Assembly: GCF_024748695.1 (NCBI RefSeq)
Contig: NZ_CP087176.1
Coordinates: 5,759,501-5,823,500, forward strand
Direction: 5' to 3'
Length of the DNA stretch: 64,000 nucleotides
DNA from: Pseudomonas sp. B21-040
GTDB taxonomy: Bacteria; Pseudomonadota; Gammaproteobacteria; Pseudomonadales; Pseudomonadaceae
Shown here: one piece after another, positions 46,136-55,827 of the stretch
Position numbering within the stretch: position 1 is the stretch's first letter
How the letters are laid out: every line of letters starts with the position of its first letter
Notes under the pieces: model-generated
Databases searched by the model: none
Seen by the model: only the letters and a program-made list of their open reading frames with translations
Told to the model about the DNA's origin: nothing
Position numbers and translations under genes: made by a program

Positions 46136-47575
46136 TCAAATCTCCTTGGTCAGGCTGTGGCTGTGGTCGCTTTCAACGCTGTCGTCAGCGGCAGACAGGG
46201 GACGTGCCGGCGTGCGTTTCTGGCCAGGACCACCGTCGTTGGTTTCCTTGCCTTCGTCGATCTTCGGCCCTTTGCGCACCAGTCGCATCATGTAGCCCAG
46301 GCCGGCACCGAACAGCGCGAAATAGACCACGACGAACAGAATCAACGTGATGCTCATCTGCACGAAGCTATGGTTGGAGGAGGCATCCGCCGTGCGCATC
46401 AGACCGTAAACCACCCAAGGCTGGCGGCCGATTTCCGTGGTAAACCAACCCGCGAGGATGGCGATCAGACCGGACGGGCCCATCCACAACGCCAGGTAAA
46501 GGAACGGTCGCGAGGTGTAAAGCTTGTCGCGTTTGCGCAGCCACAGGCTCCACAAACCGGTGAAGATCATCAGCATGCCCAAGCCGACCATGATCCGGAA
46601 CGACCAGAACACAATCGTCGAATTCGGCCGGTCTTCAGGCGGGAACTCCTTGAGCGCCGGCACCTGCTTGTCCAGCGAGTGAGTAAGAATCAGGCTGCCC
46701 AGGTACGGAATCTCGACGACAAATTTGGTTCTTTCTTCTTTCATGTCCGGCCAGCCGAACAGGATCAGTGGGGTCGGCTCATCACCCTTGTTTTCCCAGT
46801 GGCCTTCAATCGCAGCGATTTTCGCCGGTTGATGCTTGAGCGTATTGAGGCCGTGGAAATCACCGATGACGGCTTGAATCGGCGCCACGATCAAGGCCAT
46901 CCACATGGCCATCGAGAGCATGGTGCGGATCGCCGGGTTGTCCTTGCCGCGCAGCAAATGCCAGGCCGCCGAGGAGCCGACGAAAAACGCCGTGGCCACA
47001 AACGCTGCGGTCGCCATGTGCATCAGGCGATAGGGGAACGAGGGGTTGAAAATCACCGCCAGCCAGTCGGTTGGAATCACCTGGCCATTAACGATTTCGA
47101 AACCCTGAGGCGTTTGCATCCAGCTGTTGGATGCCAAAATCCAGAACGTCGAGATCAGCGTGCCGATGGCCACCATGACCGTGGCGAAGAAGTGCAGTTT
47201 GCGTCCGACCTTGTTCCAGCCAAACAACATGACCCCAAGGAAACCCGCTTCGAGGAAGAAAGCCGTCAGGACTTCGTACGTCAGCAATGGCCCGGTCACC
47301 GAACCGGCGAAGTCCGAGAAGCGACTCCAATTGGTGCCGAACTGATACGCCATGACCAGCCCGGAGACCACGCCCATGCCGAAGTTGACGGCAAAGATCT
47401 TCGACCAGAAGTGATACAGGTCGCGGTAGGTATCGTTATGGGTTTTCAGCCACAGGCCTTCGAGCACCGCCAGGTAACTCGCCAGGCCGATCGTGATGGC
47501 CGGGAACAGAATGTGAAACGAGATGGTAAACGCGAACTGAATTCGGGCGAGATCAAGTGCCTCTAAACCGAACAT
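46136..47575 (-). CDS. cioA: cyanide-insensitive quinol oxidase subunit I
   Basis: 479 aa bd-type oxidase subunit. Haem ligand candidates H21 (S-F-H-I-L-F-P), H and M in Y-R-L-M-H-M, and the quinol loop of the short type, as in CioA rather than E. coli CydA. It reduces oxygen from quinol without cyanide sensitivity, of use in a cyanogenic or sulfide-exposed pseudomonad. The C-terminal tail is hydrophilic and His-rich (S-D-H-S-H-S). Confidence 0.93.
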   Translation of the reverse strand: MFGLEALDLARIQFAFTISFHILFPAITIGLASYLAVLEGLWLKTHNDTYRDLYHFWSKIFAVNFGMGVVSGLVMAYQFGTNWSRFSDFAGSVTGPLLTYEVLTAFFLEAGFLGVMLFGWNKVGRKLHFFATVMVAIGTLISTFWILASNSWMQTPQGFEIVNGQVIPTDWLAVIFNPSFPYRLMHMATAAFVATAFFVGSSAAWHLLRGKDNPAIRTMLSMAMWMALIVAPIQAVIGDFHGLNTLKHQPAKIAAIEGHWENKGDEPTPLILFGWPDMKEERTKFVVEIPYLGSLILTHSLDKQVPALKEFPPEDRPNSTIVFWSFRIMVGLGMLMIFTGLWSLWLRKRDKLYTSRPFLYLALWMGPSGLIAILAGWFTTEIGRQPWVVYGLMRTADASSNHSFVQMSITLILFVVVYFALFGAGLGYMMRLVRKGPKIDEGKETNDGGPGQKRTPARPLSAADDSVESDHSHSLTKEI

Positions 47576-47732
47576 AAGTCATCCTCTGTCAGGTAATACG
47601 GCTGCTGGCTGGAAGCCTGCATCCACGGTTCCCACGGGTATGGAGTGCGGCGAATTCAAATTCGTTCTTTTTTTTACAAGCATCGCAACGCAGGCATTCT
47701 GGCTGGCCGCCGGATCAATTCCCTGGGGAGTT

Positions 47733-47746
47733 TTGATCTGGGTCAA
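47733..47746. promoter_or_regulatory. ANR/FNR box upstream of cioAB
   Basis: TTGAT-CTGG-GTCAA, nine of ten matches to the TTGATNNNNATCAA consensus, lies 158 bp before the cioA start in the 396-bp gap shared with the divergent MFS gene. In P. aeruginosa ANR represses cioAB at low oxygen. The gap holds no other gene I can support. Confidence 0.6.
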
Positions 47747-47971
47747 TCAACGTTGAAAGAGTAGTCCCAATTCTGTTGATGAACCGCGTGGTCTTTTGCC
47801 GCGTGACAAGTTGCCTCATGGTATTGGTCACGGGCTGAAATACATTCCATGGTCATAGATAGCCAAAGGTGAATGAAATCGATGTCTGGCTAACGATTTT
47901 TTCGCTCGTGGCAACTTCCTGTTACAGCTTGGTGATAATCTCGCCGCTCCACTCTCCAGATTTGCCTCCAG

Positions 47972-49210
47972 ATGCCCAGCCAAGCGCCCTTGCTGTTACG
48001 TCATCATCGCCCTTTCCTTGCGTTCTGGCTGGCCCGGGTGTTTACCGCCAGTGGTTTTCAGATGCTCACCGTGGCCATTGGCTGGAACCTCTACCAACTG
48101 ACCGGCAACGTGCTCGACCTGGGCTTGGTCGGCTTGGTGGAGTTCGCACCGCGCGTGCTGTTCATGCTGCACACCGGGCATGTCGCCGACCGCTATGACC
48201 GGCGCAAAGTCGCTGCGATCTGTCAGTCCTTGCAAGCGCTGATCGCCTTGTCCCTGGCCATTGGCAGCGCGACCGATCATGTCACCCGGGAAATGATCTT
48301 CATCCTCGCGTTTCTGCTGGGTGCCGCGCGATCTTTCGAAATGCCCACCACTCAAGCCCTGTTGCCGAGCATCGTGCCCAGTGCGCTGTTTCCTCGCGCG
48401 GTGGCCGCCGCACAATCGGCGCAGCAGTCCGCCACCATCGTCGCCCCGGCGCTCGGGGGGTTGCTCTATGCCTTCGGCAGCGTCTGGGTGTATGGCCCGA
48501 CGGTGATCCTCTACATCATTGCGTGCGTGCTGATGCTCAACCTGCCGGCCCGGCAAACGCCATTGAACAAGGGCAAGGCAACCCTGGACTCGCTGCTGGC
48601 GGGCATCCGCTTCATTCGCAGTCGCCCGGACATTCTCGGGGCGATTTCTCTGGATCTGTTTGCGGTCTTGCTCGGTGGCGCCACAGCATTGCTGCCGGTG
48701 TTCGCCAAAGACATCCTGCTGACCGGCCCGTGGGGGCTAGGCCTGCTGCGTTCCGCGCCGGCAGTCGGAGCGCTGTTGATGTCGCTGTTCCTGGCGCGAT
48801 TTGCGGTTGAACGCAACGTCGGACGCGTGATGTTCACGGCTGTCGGGGTGTTCGGCGTGGCCACCATCGCGTTCGGTCTCTCGACTTCGTTCTGGTTCTC
48901 ACTCGCGGTGCTGGTGGTGCTGGGCGCGGCAGACATGATCAGCATGGTGATCCGCGCCTCGTTCGTGCAATTGGAAACACCGGACGAAATGCGCGGCCGG
49001 GTCAGCGCCGTCAACGGTTTGTTCATCGGCGCTTCGAACCAGCTGGGCGAATTCGAATCCGGCCTGACCGCCCACTGGTTCGGCACCGTGCCGGCAGTGG
49101 TCATGGGCGGGATCGGCACATTGGTGGTGACCGGGACCTGGGTGAAACTGTTCCCGACCTTGGCCAACCGTGACCGCATGCATGTGCCGGTGGAAGAAGT
49201 GAAGGTCTGA
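47972..49210 (+). CDS. MFS exporter, EntS-like
   Basis: 412 aa, twelve membrane segments. Loop 2-3 signature H-V-A-D-R-Y-D-R-R-K and a late motif D-M-I-S-M-V-I-R-A-S-F-V-Q-L-E-T-P-D-E-M-R-G-R-V are those of the EntS/MFS_3 group, whose members export siderophores or drugs. No siderophore gene lies close by. Substrate unknown. Confidence 0.85.
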   Translation: MPSQAPLLLRHHRPFLAFWLARVFTASGFQMLTVAIGWNLYQLTGNVLDLGLVGLVEFAPRVLFMLHTGHVADRYDRRKVAAICQSLQALIALSLAIGSATDHVTREMIFILAFLLGAARSFEMPTTQALLPSIVPSALFPRAVAAAQSAQQSATIVAPALGGLLYAFGSVWVYGPTVILYIIACVLMLNLPARQTPLNKGKATLDSLLAGIRFIRSRPDILGAISLDLFAVLLGGATALLPVFAKDILLTGPWGLGLLRSAPAVGALLMSLFLARFAVERNVGRVMFTAVGVFGVATIAFGLSTSFWFSLAVLVVLGAADMISMVIRASFVQLETPDEMRGRVSAVNGLFIGASNQLGEFESGLTAHWFGTVPAVVMGGIGTLVVTGTWVKLFPTLANRDRMHVPVEEVKV

Positions 49211-49214
49211 ACCT

Positions 49215-49766
49215 CTAAACCAACAACTCCCCCGCCACCGCCGTTCGCGTGGCTTTGCCGCAGAGTTGTTCCACCAGCGTCAAGGCAAATGCCAGCGCGG
49301 CCCCGGAACCCTGGGCGGTTATGCAGTTGCCGTCGACCACCACTGGTTGATCGACGAAGTTGCAACCTGACAATTGATGGCTGGCCGACGGCAGGCAGGT
49401 CATGCGTCGCTGGCGCAATACGCCAAAGTGTTGCAACGCGACCGCCGGGGCTTCGGCGATGCCCGCGAACAGGCGTCCGGCGGCGGCATGATCCTTGATC
49501 AATTGTTGCAGGGGTTGGTGCGCCGCCAAGTGTTGCGCGCCCACGGCGCCGCCGGGCAAGGCGATGAGGTCGAACGGCTGGGCCAGCAAGTCCACGAGCA
49601 TGGCATCGGCCGTCAGCCGGGTGCCACGGGCGCAGGTGAGCATGCGCCGCCCCTCGATGCTGGCCACTACCACTTCAACCTTGGCGCGGCGCAGCACATC
49701 GACGAGGGTCACTGTTTGCAGGTCATCGATGCCCTCGGCGAGGGTAATCAAAGCTCTAAAGGTCAT
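49215..49766 (-). CDS. DJ-1/PfpI family protein without the usual cysteine
   Basis: 183 aa, single DJ-1/YajL fold: start M-T-F-R-A-L-I-T-L-A, L-P-G-G at 70-73. At the nucleophile elbow, where the family has I-C-x-x-P, the sequence is I103-A104-E105-A106-P107, so the cysteine is alanine. The position equivalent to Glu18 of DJ-1 reads Gln17. It may be a catalytically silent or scaffold member. The 3' end lies close to that of the MFS gene. Confidence 0.8.
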   Translation of the reverse strand: MTFRALITLAEGIDDLQTVTLVDVLRRAKVEVVVASIEGRRMLTCARGTRLTADAMLVDLLAQPFDLIALPGGAVGAQHLAAHQPLQQLIKDHAAAGRLFAGIAEAPAVALQHFGVLRQRRMTCLPSASHQLSGCNFVDQPVVVDGNCITAQGSGAALAFALTLVEQLCGKATRTAVAGELLV

Positions 49767-49833
49767 GGGGACAGTCCACAGGGTGATCTTTAAAGCGTAG
49801 TCAGCTTTCGGGCGCAGCCGTTACTTGCGGCCG

Positions 49834-50289
49834 TTATTTGATGTAGAGCTGTGTCGACATCGTATTGCCCGGCGCGTTGATCGAGGTATTGCTAAAGGTG
49901 AAGACGCCATCCTGCTTGCCGGCCAGATCCAGAATGTACAGATAACCGACGGTTTTTCGCCCCACGGTGCACTCAGTCAGATTACCGGTATCAAAAGCGC
50001 AGACCGGCGTGCGAGTGCCGTTCACTTCAAACCCGTCCAATGCGACATGGGCCTCTCGTCCGTAGCCGATTTCCAGCACGTAGACTTTGATGTTCGGCCC
50101 GCTGTGGTCGCAGCGCGTCTGATCCTGCCCCTCGGCGATGTCTTCAAAGCCACAACCGGGTGATTCGACCTTCAGCACCTTCAACTGGCTCAACGGTGGC
50201 GCCATTGCGGCCAAGGCGCTTTGTGCTCCCAAAAGCAAGGCAGCCATGACACCAATGACAGCGATTACACGCGTTTTCATGCAATACAT
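49834..50289 (-). CDS. secreted protein, DUF4879-like
   Basis: 151 aa. A clear signal peptide (M-K-T-R-V-I-A-V-I-G-V-M-A-A-L-L-L, cleavage after A-L-A-A) and a small cysteine-bearing beta-rich mature part (C-G-F, T-R-C-D, V-C-A-F, T-E-C-T). Start ATG 50289 has GGGG upstream; M at 50280 is possible. I believe the family is DUF4879 but this rests on memory. Function unknown. Confidence 0.65.
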   Translation of the reverse strand: MYCMKTRVIAVIGVMAALLLGAQSALAAMAPPLSQLKVLKVESPGCGFEDIAEGQDQTRCDHSGPNIKVYVLEIGYGREAHVALDGFEVNGTRTPVCAFDTGNLTECTVGRKTVGYLYILDLAGKQDGVFTFSNTSINAPGNTMSTQLYIK

Positions 50290-50503
50290 AGTGCCCCCCA
50301 AAACCGGCGCGCAGTATGGCTCACTTCGCTTGACGGCAAAACATCGACGACGATCACAGCCATAAGCAGCCATAACCCCACGCTGCTGGTATGATGCGCG
50401 GCTTTTTCCGGCCCACAGTAATTTCCCAGGCGCGTTCAGCGGTCTGTGCTTTGCTGTTGAGGTCGATACATTCACGGCGCCCGGCGCGCCACGGGGAGCA
50501 GAC

Positions 50504-51799
50504 ATGCTGGAAAGGCTGTTTCAACTCAAGGCTCACAACACCAACGTGCGGACCGAGATTCTGGCGGGCGTCACGACTTTCTTGGCCATGGCCTACATTC
50601 TATTCGTCAACCCGAGCATCCTCGGCGAGACCGGCATGGACAAGGGCGCGGTGTTCGTCGCTACCTGTCTGGCCGCCGCCATTGGCTCCACGATCATGGG
50701 CCTGATCGCCAACTACCCGATTGCGCTCGCGCCGGGCATGGGCTTGAACGCCTTCTTCACCTACACCGTGGTCCTGCACATGGGCCACACCTGGCAAGTG
50801 GCGCTGGGTGCGGTGTTTATTTCGGCGGTGTGCTTCTTCCTGCTGTCGATCTTCCGCATCCGTGAATGGATCATCAATAGCATCCCGCTGCCGCTGCGCT
50901 CGGCGATTGCCGCTGGTATCGGCCTGTTCCTGGCACTGATCGCCCTGCATAACGCAGGTATCGTGGTCAGCAACCCGGCGACCATGGTCGGCCTCGGTGA
51001 CCTGAAACAACCCGCCCCGATCCTTGCGACCCTGGGTTTTGCCCTGATCGTTGCCCTTGAAGCCCTGGCCGTGCGCGGCGCAGTACTGATCGGCATTCTG
51101 GTGGTCACCATCGTTTCGATCGTAATGGGCTTCACCCCGTTCGGCGGCGTAATGTCGATGCCACCGTCGCTGGCCCCGACCTTCATGCAACTGGACATCA
51201 AAGGCGCACTGGACATCGGTCTGGTCAGCGTGATTTTTGCCTTCCTGTTCGTCGACCTGTTCGACAACTCCGGCACCCTGATCGGCGTTGCCAAGCGTGC
51301 CGGCCTGATGGGCAAGGACGGCCACATGCCGAAAATGGGTCGCGCCCTGATCGCCGACAGCACCGCGGCCATGGCCGGTTCGCTGCTGGGCACCTCGACC
51401 ACGACCAGCTACATCGAATCCGCAGCCGGCGTGAGTGCCGGTGGCCGCACCGGCCTGACGGCCGTCGTGGTCGCGATTCTGTTTCTGCTGGCGCTGTTCT
51501 TCTCGCCACTGGCGGCCAGCGTTCCGGCGTTTGCCACGGCACCGGCACTGCTGTTCGTCGCCGTATTGATGACCTCCGGCCTGGCCGAAATAGACTGGGA
51601 CGACATTACCGTTGCCGCACCGGTGGTGATCACTGCGCTGGCCATGCCGTTCACTTATTCCATCGCCAACGGCATCGCCTTCGGTTTCATCTCGTGGACC
51701 GCCATCAAGTTGATGTCCGGTCGCGGCCGTGAACTGAACCCGGCGCTGGTGATCCTGTCGATTCTGTTCGTGATCAAGCTGGGTTGGTTCAACGCATGA
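50504..51799 (+). CDS. NCS2-family purine permease
   Basis: 431 aa, about 13 membrane segments. Start [11 protein letters not shown] with GGGGAG upstream. [12 protein letters not shown] and [14 protein letters not shown] are AzgA-type signatures for adenine, guanine or hypoxanthine uptake. The stop overlaps the trmA start (ATGA), an arrangement also found in P. aeruginosa PA4719-4720. Confidence 0.9.
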   Translation: MLERLFQLKAHNTNVRTEILAGVTTFLAMAYILFVNPSILGETGMDKGAVFVATCLAAAIGSTIMGLIANYPIALAPGMGLNAFFTYTVVLHMGHTWQVALGAVFISAVCFFLLSIFRIREWIINSIPLPLRSAIAAGIGLFLALIALHNAGIVVSNPATMVGLGDLKQPAPILATLGFALIVALEALAVRGAVLIGILVVTIVSIVMGFTPFGGVMSMPPSLAPTFMQLDIKGALDIGLVSVIFAFLFVDLFDNSGTLIGVAKRAGLMGKDGHMPKMGRALIADSTAAMAGSLLGTSTTTSYIESAAGVSAGGRTGLTAVVVAILFLLALFFSPLAASVPAFATAPALLFVAVLMTSGLAEIDWDDITVAAPVVITALAMPFTYSIANGIAFGFISWTAIKLMSGRGRELNPALVILSILFVIKLGWFNA

Positions 51800-52875
51800 C
51801 TTTTGATTCCCAGGCCTACGCCGTTCAGCTCGAAGAAAAGGTCACGCGCCTGCGTGACCTGCTGGCCCCGTTCGATGCACCTGAACCGGCCGTCTTCGAC
51901 TCGCCGCTGCAAAACTTCCGCCTGCGCGCCGAATTCCGCCTGTGGCGTGAAGGCGGTGAGCGGCACTACGCGATGTTTTCCCAGGAAGACAAGCGCACGC
52001 CGATCCTGATCGAAGAATTCCCGATTGCCAGCCTGCGCATCAATGAATTGATGCCCCAGCTGAAGGCGGCCTGGATAGCCAGTGCGCCCCTGAGCCATAA
52101 GCTGTTCCAGGTGGAGTTCCTGACTACCCTGGCCGGCGATGCGATGATCACCCTGTGCTATCACCGTCCGCTGGACGAACACTGGCATGCGGCGGCAACG
52201 AAACTGGCCGCCGACCTGAACGTCAGCATCATCGGCCGCTCCAAGGGCAAGCGCGAAGTGATCGGTCACGATTATGTGGTCGAGAAACTGGAAGTCGGCG
52301 GTCGTACCTTCAGCTACCGCCAACCGGAAGGTGCGTTCACCCAGCCCAACGGCACCGTCAATCAGAAGATGCTCAACTGGGCTTACGACGCACTGGGCGA
52401 CCGCGCGGACGATTTGCTGGAGCTCTATTGCGGCAACGGCAACTTCACCCTGCCGCTCGCGACCCGTGTACGCAAAGTACTGGCCACCGAAATCAGCAAG
52501 ACCTCGGTCAACGCGGCGTTGAGCAACCTCAGCGAAAACGCGGTGGATAACGTCACGCTGGTGCGTTTGTCTGCCGAAGAGCTGACTGAAGCGCTGAACG
52601 AAGTCCGCCCTTTCCGTCGCTTGCATGGCATCGACCTCAAGAGCTATGAGTTCGGCAGCGTATTCGTCGACCCGCCCCGCGCCGGCATGGACCCGGACAC
52701 CTGCGAGTTGACTCGACGCTTCGACAATATCCTCTACATTTCCTGCAACCCGGAAACCCTGGCGGCGAACATCGCCCAGTTGCACGACACGCACCGCATC
52801 ACTCAGTGCGCAATGTTCGATCAGTTCCCGTGGACCCATCACATGGAATCCGGGGTGTTGTTGACCCGTCGTTGA
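51796..52875 (+). CDS. trmA: tRNA (uracil-54-C5)-methyltransferase
   Basis: 359 aa. SAM motif L-Y-C-G-N-G-N-F-T and the catalytic S-C-N-P-E-T-L with the nucleophilic cysteine; D-P-P-R-A-G precedes. Makes ribothymidine-54 in tRNAs. Translationally coupled to the permease through ATGA. Confidence 0.95.
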   Translation: MTFDSQAYAVQLEEKVTRLRDLLAPFDAPEPAVFDSPLQNFRLRAEFRLWREGGERHYAMFSQEDKRTPILIEEFPIASLRINELMPQLKAAWIASAPLSHKLFQVEFLTTLAGDAMITLCYHRPLDEHWHAAATKLAADLNVSIIGRSKGKREVIGHDYVVEKLEVGGRTFSYRQPEGAFTQPNGTVNQKMLNWAYDALGDRADDLLELYCGNGNFTLPLATRVRKVLATEISKTSVNAALSNLSENAVDNVTLVRLSAEELTEALNEVRPFRRLHGIDLKSYEFGSVFVDPPRAGMDPDTCELTRRFDNILYISCNPETLAANIAQLHDTHRITQCAMFDQFPWTHHMESGVLLTRR

Positions 52876-52892
52876 TTGCAGCCGATACAAAC

Positions 52893-52917
52893 AAGCCGTC
52901 ATCACGACGGCTTTTTT
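52893..52917 (+). terminator. intrinsic terminator of trmA
   Basis: AAGCCGTC-ATCA-CGACGGCTT stem with a T-run. On the minus strand the same hairpin lies just after the DUF2442 gene. Confidence 0.9.
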
Positions 52918-52926
52918 GTGGGCGGA

Positions 52927-53373
52927 TCAAAGAGCCGCGTCGACCTTGCGCGGACGACCGCCCTTTTTGCCATTGGCCCGTGCAGCCTCGCTTTTGGCAG
53001 CGCTACTCTGACGACCATTGCGTGAGGCGACGACTGAAGAGGCCATGTCCATCAGCGACTTGCTCGCCGAAATCAACCCGGCAATGGAGACCTGTAAATC
53101 CCTGCCTTCATGGCACAAAGCGGTTCCCGAAAAGCCAACCTTCAAATCAGCGAATTCTCCAGCGTCAAAGCCATCAAATTCCGGGTAACTCTTCACCGGA
53201 AGGAGCACGCCGCTGCCGTCCTCAAAGCTGATGACCAGGCAATGTCCTGACCAAGCCACTGCAGTCGCATTCAATCCGCTACGACGACTCAACTCGCCTC
53301 GCTGAAGCGCCTGCTCCAGTGCAGCTTCAGTGACGGGGCTATCCGCCTGGTTTTTCGCCTTTATCGTTTTCAT
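52927..53373 (-). CDS. DUF2442 domain protein (second of a TA-like pair)
   Basis: 148 aa. DUF2442 core (G-L-N-A-T-A-V-A-W to G-S-G-V-L-L-P-V) then a basic tail G-K-K-G-G-R-P-R-K resembling an AT-hook. Its start overlaps the stop of the DUF4160 gene by ATGA. DUF4160/DUF2442 pairs are widespread and have the layout of toxin-antitoxin modules. The basic tail suggests DNA binding and autoregulation. Confidence 0.8.
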   Translation of the reverse strand: MKTIKAKNQADSPVTEAALEQALQRGELSRRSGLNATAVAWSGHCLVISFEDGSGVLLPVKSYPEFDGFDAGEFADLKVGFSGTALCHEGRDLQVSIAGLISASKSLMDMASSVVASRNGRQSSAAKSEAARANGKKGGRPRKVDAAL

Positions 53374-53798
53374 AATTCAATTTCCACTCCCTCCGCAGCC
53401 CCCACCAGGGCCAACAGAGTCTTGTTCGCCTCAGGCTCGTAACAGGCCGAGCCAATCATGTATGTCGTGCTGGCGATTCGTTTCATCACGACCACTTCAT
53501 TGCCCTCCCAATCCCACAACTGATTGTCCAGGCACGCTGTATGCAGTCTGCTCCACCAGATGCCACGAGCTCTCCGTAAATGCGCAGGCTGCCGAAGCGC
53601 CTGTCGTAATCCTTCCAGTACCGCTGAAGGTGGCCGCTGTGAAAGAGGAACGACATCCCAGAGTTCGACGCCGTTGTGCCAGAAACTGAATTTGAAGCGT
53701 GCGCCCCATGTTCCTGCATCTACATGGACATGAGGCGGACAATGTTCGTCGCGCAGCATGATGACCAATGACAAGCCTTTGTAGCGGCATACGTTCAT
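53370..53798 (-). CDS. DUF4160 domain protein (first of a TA-like pair)
   Basis: 142 aa. The N-terminal R-D-E-H-C-P-P-H-V-H-V conserved block is the DUF4160 hallmark; the first third is DUF4160 and the rest is longer than usual, with a second beta-rich part. Overlaps the DUF2442 gene. Toxin-like role is inferred only from pairing. Confidence 0.75.
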   Translation of the reverse strand: MNVCRYKGLSLVIMLRDEHCPPHVHVDAGTWGARFKFSFWHNGVELWDVVPLSQRPPSAVLEGLRQALRQPAHLRRARGIWWSRLHTACLDNQLWDWEGNEVVVMKRIASTTYMIGSACYEPEANKTLLALVGAAEGVEIEL

Positions 53799-53968
53799 GC
53801 TAACCCATCCGTTAGGTTATAGATTGCAAAGATTCTCCACTCCTTGAAGAACCCGATAACTGGCGCTGATTGCTTGATGAACAATTCAGGATTGAGACTA
53901 GCTTCCGAGAGCTTTTCGACTTGTCGATTGCCGCCCAAAATAGTAAGCAATCCTTTCACCACACCCAC

Positions 53969-53992
53969 AAAAAAGCCGTCACGAGGACGGCT
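53969..53992 (-). terminator. terminator of the tautomerase gene
   Basis: Minus-strand GCCGTC-CTCGT-GACGGC stem followed by six T, 22 bp after the tautomerase stop. Confidence 0.85.
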
Positions 53993-54013
53993 GTCTTGAG
54001 TTGCACCCCATCA

Positions 54014-54214
54014 TTACGACTGCTTTCTATGCTCGGTAACGGTCAGCCCCGCATGCCCCCAGTTATCGGTATCCACCTCTTCGATCACGATATGGGTCAC
54101 TTCCGGAGGCTTGCCGAGGACACGCTGCAGGGTTTCGGTAATTTCAGCGATGACCTGGGCTTTCTGCTCACGGGTAACGCCTTCACGGGTAATACGCACG
54201 CTGACGAAAGGCAT
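54014..54214 (-). CDS. 4-oxalocrotonate tautomerase-like enzyme
   Basis: 66 aa beginning M-P-F-V-S-V-R-I, so Met removal exposes the catalytic Pro1. The R-E-G-V-T-R-E-Q-K and V-I-E-E-V-D segments fit the 4-OT/PptA fold. Divergent LysR gene 116 bp away may control it. Physiological substrate unknown. Confidence 0.87.
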   Translation of the reverse strand: MPFVSVRITREGVTREQKAQVIAEITETLQRVLGKPPEVTHIVIEEVDTDNWGHAGLTVTEHRKQS

Positions 54215-54330
54215 GATGCTGCTCCTGTCCGGTAATCAAATCTGGATGAAACGCCAGTAAAGCACTGCGGCGGTGATTTCATCTACAGTGTCGGCATTCA
54301 GTCCTCATTTGATCCCCGGTGTAATCAATC

Positions 54331-55242
54331 ATGCAGCGAGTCTTCGATGATCTTCAGTTGGGCAGCATCGAACTGTTTTGCCTCGCAGCGGAAGCCGGGA
54401 GCTTTACCGCCGCCGCGCTGGTGGCAGGTGTGACGCCGGCCGCCGTCAGCCGTTCGGTGTCGCGCATGGAAGAACGCCTGGGCGTGCGCTTATTCGCGCG
54501 CACCACCCGCAGCGTGAAGTTGACTGACAGCGGCCGCCGTTATTACGAAGAATGTCGTCAGGCGCTGGCGCAATTGATCGAGGCTCAGCGCGAGGTCATG
54601 GGCCAACAGCAGCAACCGTCCGGCACGTTGCGTATCAGCATTCCAACGACCTATGCGCACCACAGAATTCTGCCGTTGCTGCCGGAATTTCGGGCGCGCT
54701 TTCCCGATGTAAAGGTCGAGTCGCACATCAGCAATCGCAACATCGACTTCGTCGGCGAAGGCTATGACATGGCGATTCGCGTGCGGGCCATCCCCGACTC
54801 CGGCTTGATCGCCCGTCACCTGGAAGACGCCGAACTGGTGATGATTGCCAGTCCCGAGTACCTCAAGCGCGCTGGCGTTCCACAAACGCTGGATGAGTTG
54901 GCGCAACACGAATGCATTCAATACGAATTGCCCAGCAGCGGCCGGCGAATTGCCTGGCTGTTCAATGACAATGGCGTGCCGCGAGAGATTTTGGCCGAGG
55001 GCAGTTTCAGTTGCTCGGACGATGTGCTGGGTGGCGTTACCCTGGCCAGACATGGGGCGGGACTGTTTCAGACGTACCGGTTTATCGTCGAAAACGAATT
55101 GGCCGATGGCTCTCTGGTGGAGGTGCTCAAGCCTTTCGGCAGGCGTTCGCGGCCGTTCACGTTGCTGTATCCGCAAAGCCGGCACATGCCGCTTCGGTTG
55201 AGGGCGTTTATCGACTTTCTGGTCGAACATCTGCCGCGCTGA
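54331..55242 (+). CDS. LysR-type regulator
   Basis: 303 aa: helix-turn-helix (A-G-S-F-T-A-A-A-L-V-A-G-V-T-P-A-A-V-S-R) and effector domain with the CrgA-type I-S-I-P-T-T-Y-A-H start. Divergent from the tautomerase, and followed 139 bp on by aroQ. It belongs to the group that often controls a divergent single gene. Confidence 0.87.
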   Translation: MQRVFDDLQLGSIELFCLAAEAGSFTAAALVAGVTPAAVSRSVSRMEERLGVRLFARTTRSVKLTDSGRRYYEECRQALAQLIEAQREVMGQQQQPSGTLRISIPTTYAHHRILPLLPEFRARFPDVKVESHISNRNIDFVGEGYDMAIRVRAIPDSGLIARHLEDAELVMIASPEYLKRAGVPQTLDELAQHECIQYELPSSGRRIAWLFNDNGVPREILAEGSFSCSDDVLGGVTLARHGAGLFQTYRFIVENELADGSLVEVLKPFGRRSRPFTLLYPQSRHMPLRLRAFIDFLVEHLPR

Positions 55243-55381
55243 TCGTCGCCACTGTCCGATCACCGCACACAAAACACGACCAACCCGCCTCTTTAATTGA
55301 CCAAATTAACCAGCTAGTACAATTTATCTCCACAGGCTGATGACACCAGCCGATTCCAAAAATAATAAGTGGAGACTTCCC

Positions 55382-55822
55382 ATGCCCCCTATCGTTCTGG
55401 TGCTCAACGGCCCGAACCTGAACCTGCTCGGCACCCGTGAACCGGCAACTTATGGCCACGAAACCCTGGCGGATATCTCGGCGCTGTGCGGCCGCGCCGC
55501 CGAAGAGTTCGGCTTGGTCGTGGAATTTCGCCAGACCAACCACGAAGGCGAATTGCTCGACTGGATTCATGCCGCTCGTGGGCGTTGCGCCGGGATTGTG
55601 ATCAACCCGGCCGCCTGGACTCACACCTCGGTGGCGATCCGCGACGCTCTCGTTGCCAGCGAACTGCCGGTGATCGAAGTTCACCTGTCGAACGTCCACG
55701 CCCGCGAGTCGTTCCGGCATCACTCGTTCGTCTCGGCCATCGCCACCGCGGTCATGGCCGGTTTCGGCAGCCACGGCTATCGCCTGGCACTGGAACATTT
55801 CAGTCTGAAATTGAAGGGATGA
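55382..55822 (+). CDS. aroQ: type II 3-dehydroquinate dehydratase
   Basis: 146 aa. [14 protein letters not shown], Q-T-N-H-E-G and N-P-A-A-W-T-H-T-S active-site blocks are intact, as is the E-V-H-L-S-N motif. Dehydrates 3-dehydroquinate to 3-dehydroshikimate. The stop overlaps the shikimate dehydrogenase frame; in this setting it is the catabolic copy. Confidence 0.92.
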   Translation: MPPIVLVLNGPNLNLLGTREPATYGHETLADISALCGRAAEEFGLVVEFRQTNHEGELLDWIHAARGRCAGIVINPAAWTHTSVAIRDALVASELPVIEVHLSNVHARESFRHHSFVSAIATAVMAGFGSHGYRLALEHFSLKLKG

Positions 55823-55827
55823 AAGCG

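Noticed and set aside
45794..47566. 590-codon open frame on the plus strand
   Set aside because: It is antisense to cioA and cioB; its His/Arg/Gln-rich sequence reflects high GC at third positions of the real genes.
47869..48198. 109-codon frame upstream of the MFS gene
   Set aside because: Runs into the MFS gene in another frame and turns into a shadow-like sequence.
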